Shown: positions 49,311 to 59,496 of the stretch, one piece after another | Layout: every line of letters begins with the position of its first letter | Position numbering within the stretch: the first letter of the stretch is position 1 | Source: Otis tarda | Taxonomy: Eukaryota > Chordata > Aves > Otidiformes > Otididae | Assembly (NCBI GenBank): GCA_026413225.1 | Contig: CM048591.1 | Coordinates: forward strand, 3,673,001-3,737,000 | DNA length: 64,000 nt | Direction of reading: 5' to 3' | Position numbers and translations under genes: made by a program | The notes under the pieces: model-generated | Database searches by the model: none | Told to the model about the DNA's origin: nothing | What the model saw: only the letters and a program-made list of their open reading frames with translations

Positions 49311-50299
49311 GTGAGACTAAGGTTTTGTAGGCAGCTCTCAGACTGTCTCCTATTCATAACCCAATGCCAACAACCCCCCCAAAAAAACCCCAAACAAAAC
49401 CCAAACAAAAAAAAAAACACCCTAAAACCTCCTGCCATTATTTGGATGACAATATCCCCAGTTTAACAAGTCAATATTATACATAATGCATGGTAGTAAG
49501 CTGATTGCCTCAAAGGCACATTAGATGCATAAGTCAATCACTCACTAATTGGGTTGATTGCCCGTTTGCCGTCAGAAAGACAGAGATTATTTTTTGCTTA
49601 GCACCAAAAGCACCTTCAGATGTTCGCCCAAGGGACCGGACGGAAATGCAGTCTTGGATTGTGCTGAGCGTTTCAAAGTTATCATCAATATTCAGACTTT
49701 CCTGAAGTTTTTAGACACTGCTTTGGACCTCAGAAAAAAAAAAAAAAAAGTGTCTGACCACAGCTGTTACTGGGTGGCAGTGAAGCAATATGTGGTGTGA
49801 GATCGTGTACAAGGTCAGCAGGAGCTTATGGGAGGGTGGAGAGTGAGGCAGCTGCTTACCCTGAACCTGGGAGGAAAGGCAGTTTTCCTGGAAAGCAAAA
49901 TCAGCTTGGGATGTGTTTGGAGGCTTTCTGTATCTTGTGTTTCCTGTGCACTGATGTGATGCAGGACATGTCCTGCTCACTGATGTGATACTCACTCCTG
50001 CTCCCACACTGCCTGTTCCCGGTCCCTTCTCTGGTGGTGGTTTGCCTCCTTTTTGTTGACTCAATTTAGTGTACTTGTGGAAAAGTGGGAATAATTGGAC
50101 ATATAGGTCCTAGCTATATTCCAAATTGGGAATTGTGCAACCAGTCCAGTTCACGTTGATCCAGAAAACCTGATTTTGAGAGCAGGAACAAGATCTCCAG
50201 CTCTGTCTTTGCTTTGGGTACTTAAGTTTTCAGTATCAAGGTCCTGTGGAATGCCAGTAACAGAATATTCAAACTGACCTTCCCAATCTCTTTGCCTAG
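49311..50299 (+). other. LOXHD1: LOXHD1 intron 8 (phase 0)
   Basis: A 989-bp unique intron with an A/C-rich run at about 49374-49422 and A16 at 49734-49749. There is no repeat family or gene. The acceptor is ccaatctctttgcctag. Confidence 0.85.
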
Positions 50300-50435
50300 G
50301 TGGTGGTTTACTGCCCCTTCACTGGCATTGAGCAAACCTTCCCATGCGGAAAATGGCTGGATGAAGATGAAGGAGATGGCCTCATAGAGCGGGAGCTATA
50401 CGAAATGGTTTCCCTGCGCCAGAGAAGACTGAAAA
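50300..50435 (+). CDS. LOXHD1: LOXHD1 coding exon 9: PLAT domain 3, end
   Basis: This exon encodes residues 476-520. It reads [20 protein letters not shown], then [20 protein letters not shown] and a basic QRRLK linker. The F-P-C-x-x-W-L-D and E-R-E-L-Y motifs match mammalian PLAT3. The acceptor is ctttgcctag|GTGGTG. Two donors overlap at the end: AAAA|GTAGGT (used here, phase 1, in frame with exon 10) and four bases later GTAG|GTACAA, which would shift the frame. Confidence 0.96.
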
Positions 50436-50559
50436 GTAGGTACAAGTGCTCCGGAGCCTCCTGTGACCTCCCTGTGTAACAGCACCCTGAGTGTCACCCA
50501 TGCAATACGACATGGGCAGACCCACGGCCAGGAAAAGGCTCAAGTTAATTGAGTCCTGC

Positions 50560-50816
50560 ATGAGTATCAAAATAGAGGGAGGTAGATTCAGATTAGATGT
50601 TAGGATGAAGTTTTTTACAATGAGGGTGGTGAGGCGCTGGCTCGGGTTGCCTGCAGAAGTGGTGGATGTCCCATCCCTGGAAACATTCAAGGCCAGGTCG
50701 GACGGGGCTGTGAGCAGCCTGATCTGGTTGGAGATGTCCCTGCTCCTTGCAGGGGGGTTGGGCTGGATGGGCTTTAAAGGTCCCTTCCCACCCAAACCAT
50801 TTTGTGATTCTATAAA
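50560..50816 (+). repeat. CR1 LINE fragment
   Basis: Sense-strand CR1 3' end with 'gtggtggatgtcccatccct', 'ctgatctggttggagatgtc' and 'cccttcccacccaaaccatt' blocks and a gtgattctat tail. It lies only about 125 bases downstream of exon 9. The 5' boundary is approximate. Confidence 0.93.
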
Positions 50817-51339
50817 TTTCAGCTTTTGAACATTCTAGTTTGGGAAGTCTAAAATTAAACTTTTAATTGCAGTCATTTTCCTCAGGGAAGAAATTGGACC
50901 TGGTAGCCTCCCTAGGTTCAGTGGGTTGAGGGTTGCCTCAGCCACCATCTCCCCTTTGCAGACAAGCTAGGCTATGTTTCTTATCACTACAGAAGAAAAA
51001 CTTCTCTGGTTCAGATGGAAACAAAAATATAATAAAAAGACAAACCTGGGGGAAAACAGGAAGAAGAACCAAACTCTTCTCACTAACTTCAACTTTTTAA
51101 CTCCTGGCCTTGGAGAAAAAAACAACTCTTAGTCCTATCCAGCTGCCAAAGGTTCCTCCTGAGGCATTTGAAGCCTCTTCTCCAGAGGAAGGCGATGGCA
51201 CACGTTTGCTGGGAGATGCTGCTCCGTGCAGAGCAGTGTACCGGCACGTTCATCCATCCACACACCGCTCCAGCACCCGGCCTCGCTGGCTGAGGTGCAC
51301 CGAGCAAACTGGATAGCTGCCATCCCGCCTGTGCCAGCG

Positions 51340-51560
51340 TGTATCTGTAAGCAGAATGTTTTAATTAGGATAATAGATCCCGTTTAATCTGAATGCTTCG
51401 GGTGGGCTCCTGCTTAAACAGCAGTTCATTTAAATAAGCTTTATCTAAATGTTAGCCAGTGTTAGGACCACATTGCGCCTCTGATTCGGTCCGTTTAACT
51501 AAAGCATCTGCAACCTTTAACCCTGTATTATCAGCTCTGATTGTTATTGACAAGCTAATT
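51340..51560. promoter_or_regulatory. Candidate conserved non-coding element
   Basis: Unique AT-rich sequence with several homeodomain- or HMG-like cores (gttttaattaggataatag, tcatttaaataagctttatc, ctgattgttattgacaagct) and no coding potential. The call rests on appearance only. Confidence 0.22.
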
Positions 51561-53665
51561 CCCCTGCTGCCGCAGTGCAGGAGATAGACAGAGAGCATTA
51601 GCCTTGAGAAATCTGTGACCTTTAGCTGCCAGATTATAGAAGCGTAAGACTTGGAGTTAGAAAAGACCTATTATATCATCTTGCCTATCTCCCCATGCAT
51701 GCAGGACTGTCCCTTTCTGTAGAGCAGATCAAAGCTTGGTTCGACCTCGCTTTTGGTATCCATGGTGAAACGGCTCCCTGCGCTGCATTTGCAAGCTGTT
51801 CCCCCAGCGGATTTCAGCTCGACGCGTAACTTGTATTTATTCTGAGTCACTTTTTACTTTTTTCCTCCCTTATCTTGAATGTTATCCCAGAAACCGTTGT
51901 GTCAGGTCTAGCCCTGCCTGATGTTTGTGCCCTGGGGAATGCTTGCTCTGGCTCTGAGAATTTCCAAACTGCCTGAATCCCTTGATGTGAAGGGATAGGA
52001 AACAGGGGAACGTGCCCAGCGAGCCCTGAGAGGATGATGATGACGACGGGTGGTTGGGGAAATGCCTGGTCTCCTCTGACAGCTGTCGACCTGGCTCACC
52101 CACGTTTCTCCCTGTGTGGTTTCTCCCTGACAGCCCTCTATCAGCTTTTAAGCCTGGTACAAGTTCCCCTTTCCCCTTCCCTGCGTGCATCGCTCCTCTT
52201 CTCCTTTCCCTTGGCAAGAGGTCAGGGAGGCCAGGGCAGACAGACAAGGGAAATCTCTCGTGTCTGGACCGCCCTTGCTGTTCTCCCCAGGGAGAGCAGG
52301 GTGCTCTATCACATGCCACACACAAGCTTGCCTTTGCTTCGTTTCTGCTCAGGTAAAACTTGTCAGTGCTTTTCAGAAGGGAGTGGCTATCAACATTTTG
52401 TGTATTATTAAAATAAGGGCCAAACTTCTTCTAAAAGTGGGTTGGGTTCCTCTTCCACCCTAATTTTTATGAGTGGCTCTTGCCTCCTTTTTACGGTCAA
52501 ATGCTGAGTAGGTCAGTAAAAATCTAATTTATCTGCGTGTCATCGTATTTTTATACTCCGTTCTGGGCTCTGAAGGTCAAGCTGTGCTCGTGTGGGCTGG
52601 AGCATACCAAAAGGGTTAGCAATTCTTTCATTAGGATTTGCTAATAATTCAGCTGATGTCTGAGTCAGGAAGGAAACCTGTTCCCTCTTCTGTAGATGCT
52701 GCAAGGCCTTCGCAGAAGCGAAACATGTTATTATCAATAAAGAATGCAGATGAGGGGCTCTTCAGAGGAAATAATATCGCCTTTATATGTGCAACCACCC
52801 TCTGGTATGAAAAGCAACGTAAAGTTGCTGCAGGTGGATTGCTTTTACAGTTAAAATTTTGGGTGAAGACTTAAGAGGTAAAAATTTTGTAGCTTTGCCA
52901 TAGTCTTTGGGCACGTAACTTGGAGTAACATAAGTGCTACCTGAAGTCGGGTGGGATTCAGGCATTTAAACAATTTAAAAACTGTTGAAAAATATCTTTG
53001 CATTGCTCTCAGCAGGTCTGCCCCAGGTGACACAGCCTGGCTAAAGATATCAGAATGGGCTCCGAGGCAGCCTGTCCTGCAAAAGGCAGGTCTGGGGTAA
53101 TTAGTCCAGTCTCAGGAAGGCTCAGTAGCTCAGGATTAAGTGATATGTGGTTGTTTCCCTGCTTCTCCTTGCTCCAGATACAGATTGTCTGGAGCAAGTT
53201 TTCAAAGCTATCTGGAGCTGCCTGGCTCTGTACGCCAGTAACTGGAGACTCTCATTGACACAAAGAAGTATTTCCCTGGCTTTAAAATGGTCTTTGAAGG
53301 TAGGGTTGTAGGTGTTGGAGAAGTATACTGAAACTACAGAGATGGAGCACACTCCTGGATTACATTGTTAGTAATGTATGATACAGAGGAATATGGCTCA
53401 CCTAGAAGGTGGTGATTTATGGTTTTTTTTTCTCATTTTATTTTAAATAGAAGCACAGAGTTGTATTTCCAGGCAATCTGATTCCTGGATGTCATGTAGC
53501 AGCTGATCATGTTTGTGCAAAAAAGGATAAAATGTCCTGGTCTTCCTTCATAGCATCCTTCCCTCTCCACCACCCAGGGAAAAGAATAAAGATTATGGGG
53601 TTTTTTACCAGGACACCTTTAAAAATAACTTTTTTAAACAAAATATCTTGAACATTTCTTTGTAG

Positions 53666-53826
53666 AAAACCCCTGGTCTCTGTGGATCTGGACAAGTGAC
53701 ATTAAGAATGCAGGGACAGATGCCACCATCTTCTTCCAGGTTTATGGAGACAAGGGAAAGTCAGACGAGATGAAGCTGGACAACAATTCAGACAACTTTG
53801 AAACTGGACAGACTGACAAGTTCATG
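53666..53826 (+). CDS. LOXHD1: LOXHD1 coding exon 10: PLAT domain 4, first part
   Basis: This exon encodes residues 521-574. It reads KNPWSLWIWTSDIKNAGTDA, then TIFFQVYGDKGKSDEMKLDN and NSDNFETGQTDKFM. The N-P-W-S-L-W-x-W-T-x-D opening is specific to LOXHD1 PLAT4. The N-A-G-T-D-A-T-I-F motif keeps the acidic Asp. The acceptor is catttctttgtag|AAAACC and the donor TTCATG|GTATGA. It enters in phase 1 and exits in phase 0. Confidence 0.96.
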
Positions 53827-54774
53827 GTATGAATTTCGTGCTAGTGATAAATTTGGCATGGTATTGTCTTCCAGGGTACTAGCTTCAGCCCCGTAAAGAA
53901 AATCCAGCAGCATGAGATCTTTACCTCAATAGATCACTCAGTTTGGTGGTGAAGCAAATTATTTCCCCATCTGTGAATCAGGTTTATCTTCTCCAAACAG
54001 GGCTTAGGCTGCTGCTTCTGGGTCCTCAGGTGGTGATGACTTCAAATCATGGTGGTACTAAGTGCCACGTCTCTATTGTGGCTCCTGAAGCAGATGGTCT
54101 CCTCAGACACAGCCCCACTTATGGTATAGACTCCTCCACCCAACTAGACCGTGCCTCTCTAAAGCTAATAATTTATCTGTTGTTCATCCACTGCCAGAGT
54201 GGTCATTAGCTATTTACAGGAGAATTCATAGTGGTGTTTCTTCTTAGTGATCTGGTCTTCAGCCTCCTTGGCTGTGAGCCTCCATGAATATTTGGGGCTC
54301 AGCTCAACAGCAGGTTGAGTTTGGAGGCTGGGGAGAGTTGTCTTCTGTTTAGGAACAAATATGTCCAAAAGTTAACTGGGGACTGGTCAGAGAAAAACTG
54401 AGAAACAAGGGTTTTTAATGCATGGCAGTTACGAAAACATTTAGCCCCTTTGCACCAGGAGTCGTAGATGCCTTCTGGAGGAAGTGCAGCTGTGCTTCAC
54501 AGACGCTGTTTGAGAAATAGTTGAAGCTTGAGAATTGGTCTTAGTTCTCACTGGGAGGAATGGTTTCAAGGAGCTCTCATGATCAAAACTGTTTGGATTC
54601 AACTTACGTGTTCTCCTCTCCTGAGGGGCATCAAGCTATCTTTGTGGAGTAGGGTTTGTTACTTTTAAAGAACAGAATTGGTTTTTTAACTTAGTTTTTG
54701 ACTCCTCTATGATTTGGCTGTTCAGAAGCATGCTTTGTTGACTTATATTGTTGAGGTTTTTTTCCCCTCTATAG
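53827..54774 (+). other. LOXHD1: LOXHD1 intron 10 (phase 0)
   Basis: A 948-bp unique intron without a recognisable repeat or gene. The acceptor is ggtttttttcccctctatag, with a strong pyrimidine tract. Confidence 0.85.
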
Positions 54775-54861
54775 ATTGAGCTGCCTGATCTGGGCACATT
54801 TTACAAACTTCGGATATGGCATGAGAAAAGAAATCCCTTTGCTGGCTGGCATCTGAATAAG
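54775..54861 (+). CDS. LOXHD1: LOXHD1 coding exon 11: PLAT domain 4, middle
   Basis: An 87-bp exon encoding residues 575-603, IELPDLGTFYKLRIWHEKRN then PFAGWHLNK. It matches the I-E-L-P-D-L-G-x-F-Y-K-x-R-x-W-H block of mammalian PLAT4. Here the usual H-D-N-x-G loop is H-E-K-R-N, a domain-specific departure. The acceptor is cccctctatag|ATTGAG and the donor AATAAG|GTGAGA. Both boundaries are phase 0, so skipping it would remove 29 residues without a frameshift. Confidence 0.96.
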
Positions 54862-57259
54862 GTGAGAGGACAGCAAGGGAAGGTAGATCTGAGAAGCCAG
54901 GCTCGTCAAGAGATCTGCACTAATTCCTGGATCACTGGCAACTGGGTTAGATTTGCAGTGGTTGGAGGTGCCTCCCTTTACAGACGGTGCTGGCTGAGGG
55001 TGGAAGTGGAAATCCTGCATGAAAATGGAATGTGAAGAGAGCACATCATAGTGTTTGCAAAAATATATGGGGAGAGAAGGATTCATGGTGTGGGTTTTTT
55101 TGAGGAAATTCCTTCTCCTTCCTGTCCCACTCTGTTCAGCCCCACTATGTATGGGAAATGAGAGCAATGGGAAATGGCAGCTCTCAACAGCCCAGAAAAA
55201 TGGTGAAAATCACGTTTCCCCACCCTTCCAGTGTCAGACCCGTCACTGCTGCCAGGGGTTTTTTCCCGTGCTCTTCAGGAAGCCTCCTACTCTTAGAGAT
55301 TATGACTGTACAGAGAGGCAAACCTATTCCTTCTATGACCTATTTAAGTTGGTCATAACAAAAAAACTTACAGTAGAGACCTGTTGTAAAGTGGAGCATA
55401 ACCTGCCCTAAAGTGCTAACAGCCTCATTGCAGGAGGTGGACACTTGCAGTCTGGAGAAGCCTGTGGAGACTCTGCAAGAGAAAGCAGCCCTGTGCTGTT
55501 TTGGGAAATAAATAGGGTGATCTGCTTGATCTTCAGTCACATTTCCTTTGTTCCACCAGCAATGATTACCATGCTGTCAGCCCTCATCTGGCTCTGCAAG
55601 GTAGCAAGTCCATCTCTGTTTCACCCGTCCTGCTACAGAGCTTGGGAGACGTTCTCTGCACTTAACAAAACATACACTTTGCTCCACAGCCATAAGTATC
55701 TATGATGATTTACCACTTAGAGATTTTTTTTTTTGCCTGCCTCTAATGTGTTTTGACAGATCCTGCTTGCCTCCATTGTCAGGCAATTGCAAAATCATAC
55801 ACAGCCAAACACCTCTTCAGTGGGCAGAGGACATCAAGTACTGCTGTGATCACCATATGGGTGGGAGGTGTCTGGCTGTGTTTTTTATCAAAAAGAAAGT
55901 GCTGGTCAGACTTTGGGCCACTGCAATCATCTCTATTAATTTGTTCACAAGTGATGAGCAAGAACACATAGACCTTCCACATTTCCCTGGGGTATCCTCT
56001 TTTCCTGCACAGAAATTGTGTTTAGGGAGGACAAGAGGGATTTGACGGTGTGTCTAGGATTCACTTTGGGCCAAATTGTCTAAGCAAACCTGGGCTGAAC
56101 TGAGTGGGATGGGAAGGAGAAGGAATTTCCTCAAAAAAACCCCACACCATGAATGTATACAGCCAGTCAGATGTTTTCTGGATACATCAGGCTCACAACA
56201 CATGAATCCCATCACTGTGCATTCATTTTAGCATCTAGGAACTTAGCTGAAGCCTTAAGGGTGCTTTGTTCCAGTCGTCACACATTTAATGCCAGCTCTC
56301 TCTTGCTTCATGTTGGGGCAGGCTTTTTCTGCTACAAGAACACAAAAACAACCATACTCATTGGACCAGAAGTCCATCTAGCCCAGCATCCTCTCTCTTG
56401 TGTCACCTAAGTGCATGAGTAGAGAACAGTAAGAAAAGGACAAACATTTATGATGCTTTCCCCTAATATTCTTCCAGTTTGCAGCTCTTTCTAGTTGGAG
56501 ACCTACTTCCTGAACAGACCTACTAAACATGAAGCATTGAGTAGATTTCTCTTCCATTTATTTGTTCAAAGGTTCCAGTCTCCCCTTGAACATTTAAACT
56601 TTTAGCAACTGTAATAGCTTTTGCCAAGGACTTCACAGGTTGATTGTGTCCATTTGCTTGCTTTGAATTTTGCTTTACAAGCATCATTTGATGCCCTGTG
56701 CTTCTTGTAGCAGAAGAGTGATTAGCTGGCCCTCTCTACCTTCTCCATGCCACCTGTGATTTTGTAGACCTTTGTACCCTTCCTTCACCCATTTCTCTAG
56801 CCATCTGCAGAGCTCCACCTTATTTGCTCATTACTTTTTTGGAAGCTACTGCAGATCTTTGATCATGCTTGCTGCCATTTTCTGGGTGTTTTCTAAATAT
56901 GCCATGCACTGGTTTTGAGCTGTGGAGACCAACGGTACAAACACCATCCACAATTTGCTCTGTGGATTTATACGGTGGCATATGATGAGCGATTACCAAG
57001 AGCCACGGTATCTGTCAAAACTTTCACAACACCATGGAGGGATTGGAAAAAGGAGGAATGAAAAGCCATTGGCTACGACGAACTTTGCTCCGTGCATTGT
57101 GGTGGTGCGTGAGTCTGAGTGACGGTCTCGTTATTAACGTGTGTTATGCCTGGCAAGCAAGAGCAGGTAGCAGCACAGGAAAAAAAACCTGTCAGGAGTT
57201 TATTGCTTTTTTTTTGTCTTTAAGCCTCTGAACTCACGTGGTGTTTTGGTTTGATGAAG
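54862..57259 (+). other. LOXHD1: LOXHD1 intron 11 (phase 0)
   Basis: A 2.4-kb intron containing an old CR1-like element at about 56370-56900, with unique sequence otherwise. It ends in the weak acceptor ggtttgatgaag. Confidence 0.8.
56370..56900 (-). repeat. Ancient CR1-like element, antisense
   Basis: The block 'ggaccagaagtccatctagc' followed by ccagcatcctctctc at the left, and 'tgattttgtagacctttgta' and 'gatctttgatcatgcttgct' to the right, resemble an old amniote CR1-type element read on the minus strand. It is heavily diverged. The family is inferred from remembered similar sequences in bird and reptile genomes; a repeat-library search would settle it. Confidence 0.5.
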
Positions 57260-57395
57260 GTAACGCTGCTGAAAACGCTAACGAAAGACAAATACTCATT
57301 CAACTGCGGCCGCTGGCTAGATATAAATGAAGAAGACAATGAGATTGTGCGGGAGCTCCCTGCGGAGGGATCTCTAGTGACTGAAGTCATGCCAG
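57260..57395 (+). CDS. LOXHD1: LOXHD1 coding exon 12: PLAT domain 4, end
   Basis: This exon encodes residues 604-648. It reads [20 protein letters not shown], then [20 protein letters not shown] and TEVMP. The L-N/T-K-D-K-Y-x-F-N-C-x-R-W-L-D and E-D-N-E-I-V-R-E motifs are near-identical to mammalian PLAT4. The acceptor tttgatgaag|GTAACG is unusual: it ends AAG and the upstream 20 bases are G/T-rich and not pyrimidine-rich. The donor is GCCAG|GTGAGA. It enters in phase 0 and exits in phase 1. Confidence 0.95.
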
Positions 57396-59341
57396 GTGAG
57401 ACCCACGGGCTCTGTGGAGGGGCTCGCTTAGGACCTGAATAAGAATGAAACCCTCTTTGTGTAAGGGAGGCACGGGCAGGCCAATGCAATTCAATTAGCT
57501 GCTCTTTCTGGCACTTTCTCTCTGCAGTATTTTCTGTGTGCATCATCAGCTGCATGAAGCCTCAGAAATCCCAGGCTCTTATTCTGAGCAGATTTCTGTG
57601 TGGTGGGAGATGGGAGAGATCTGGCCGCAACACAATTGTTTACAGATCTTTTTATTTTTTTTTTTTAATTTGTATTTTTTCTGGTGTCCTTTAAAATACG
57701 AAATGCCAGGTTTGAAGGGATATTCATGGGAAGCGTACCCAGCCAAAATACAATCCAAAATTTAACAATAATTTTTGGACTTTGATGTTTTATTTATTTA
57801 TATGCACATTTATGCAGCTGTTGTATGAATGCATAGGAAGTTGCACAAAGCAGTTGTGCAAGCGCATAGGTACCTTTTCAGTGCATGTGAGTAACTGGAA
57901 ATATTTTTTTGGGGTTAACTATGCTCAAGCTAAAGGCTTAATTAAGGAAAGCTGCAGAACTTTTTGTTGGCTTCTGAAGTGGTCACATCTGTCTTGACTT
58001 TGTGTCACAAGAATTAAATGTACTTGGAGGGAGAGTTTTGAAGAGCAGAATACCTCAAGGTGGCCATGAGGATTTCTTCTATTTCCACCAAAGCACCTAA
58101 TGGAGCTCCACACTCTGTAGACCACAAGTCCCCTGTTTTGTGAAATTTCTGATGCATTCGGTGATCTGCATGCAGCTGAGCAGTTCCTCAGAAGAGGAAG
58201 AGTAATTGTAATTGCAGATGTTATTAAAATGTAAATAAACCTGGTTTTGAAATGTATTTTTAATCAACTGTGGAGAGGGCTGCTTGAGTTCAAATGCAGG
58301 CACTTTCCCGTGAGGAGCAGTTGTGCTGAGCAGAGGTGAGACGCAGTGCCCATGTGTCGAGCTTGCAGGCGGGTTTGGGAGGGAGGGTGGGAGCATTGCT
58401 TCTTGTACCTTCCTGATGCCGGAGAAAAAGGTCTCTCTTTCTTGAAGGTTGGTCTGTAGGCTGGTTCTTCATTGTGAAATTTCTTCTAGAAATCCTTCAC
58501 CCAGTGGGATGGGAAGGAGGAGATGAGGGCAGAATGGGGAGATGAAGGCAGCTCAAAATCCATCCGGCAAAATTCTAATGAGGATGGTGGAACACTGGCC
58601 CAGGTTGCCCAGAGACGCGGTGGATGCCCCATCCCTGGAAACATTCCAGGCCAGGTTGGCCAGGGCTCTGAGCAACCTGATCTGGTTGGAGATGTCCCTG
58701 CTCCTTACAGGGGCGTTGGACTGGATGGGCTTTAAAGATCCCTTCCAACCCAAACTATTCTATGATTCTAAATAAAGATCTCAAAGGTGAAAAGGAGGCA
58801 AGTCAGAATCCAGACTTCTGCACTGTGAGGATCCCAAGCTGATATGGCCAACTGGGCTTGTCCTGCCCCATAAAATCAACAAGAAGAACCCATTCCTCAG
58901 GTCCCTGAGTGCTTGGCCCTTTTTAACTCTCTTTGAATGCCAGCCATGCCCCTAGATGCTGAAAATTGTGTTTTTCCCCAAACACATTGTTAGAAGGTCT
59001 CCCATCACCTGGACCTTCTCAGGAAGGCGGGATGGCAGGTAGGAGGGCTGGGGTCTTAAAGAGGCTGTGCACTCCAATTTATGAGGTTTTACCTGAAGGA
59101 GATGGCATTTTTGTGTGCTTCTTTGAAGGGGTTTTATGAGTTTTCTTAATGTTTCAGGCCTTCCTATTTTTTTTTCTTTTCCTAGTGATAACGTAGAAGT
59201 ATATAAGTCAATACATCAGCAGAAGCACTAACTGGAAGTATGAACGCTTCAAATTAATTGCAAGTCTGTGGAAAATGCAGTAAATTTAAATGACAGTTAA
59301 TTGTGTTGCTGAAATTGTTTTATTAATTTATGTCTCCACAG
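57396..59341 (+). other. LOXHD1: LOXHD1 intron 12 (phase 1)
   Basis: A 1.9-kb intron with a T-rich run near 57650-57666 and a CR1 fragment at 58572-58771, otherwise unique. The acceptor is aatttatgtctccacag. Confidence 0.85.
58572..58771 (+). repeat. CR1 LINE fragment
   Basis: A short 5'-truncated sense CR1 3' end: 'ggtggatgccccatccctgg', 'ttggactggatgggctttaa' and 'cccttccaacccaaactatt' with a ctatgattcta tail. It is closely similar to the copy at 5573-5930. Confidence 0.94.
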
Positions 59342-59496
59342 TGATAAAATACCGGGTGACAGTTTGCACTGGGACGGTAAGTGGGAGCGGCACAGATGCC
59401 AACGTCTTTGTCTGCCTCATTGGCGACCAAGGAGACACAGGAGACCGCATTCTGTACAACTGCATCAACACTGTCAATAAATTTGAAAAAGGCAAT
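59342..59496 (+). CDS. LOXHD1: LOXHD1 coding exon 13: PLAT domain 5, first part
   Basis: This exon encodes residues 649-700. It reads [20 protein letters not shown], then [20 protein letters not shown] and [12 protein letters not shown]. It carries the G-S-G-T-D-A-N-V-F motif and the G-D-T-G-x-R-x-L-Y-N-C block of mammalian PLAT5. The acceptor is tgtctccacag|TGATAA and the donor GGCAAT|GTAAGT, a strong site although the last exon base is T. It enters in phase 1 and exits in phase 0. Confidence 0.97.

Larger units (their letters stand above)
50436..53665 (+). other. LOXHD1: LOXHD1 intron 9 (phase 1)
   Basis: A 3.2-kb intron with a CR1 fragment at 50560-50816 and, at about 51340-51560, a unique AT-rich stretch that resembles a conserved non-coding element. 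The remaining sequence shows only chance open frames. The acceptor is aacatttctttgtag. Confidence 0.85.
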
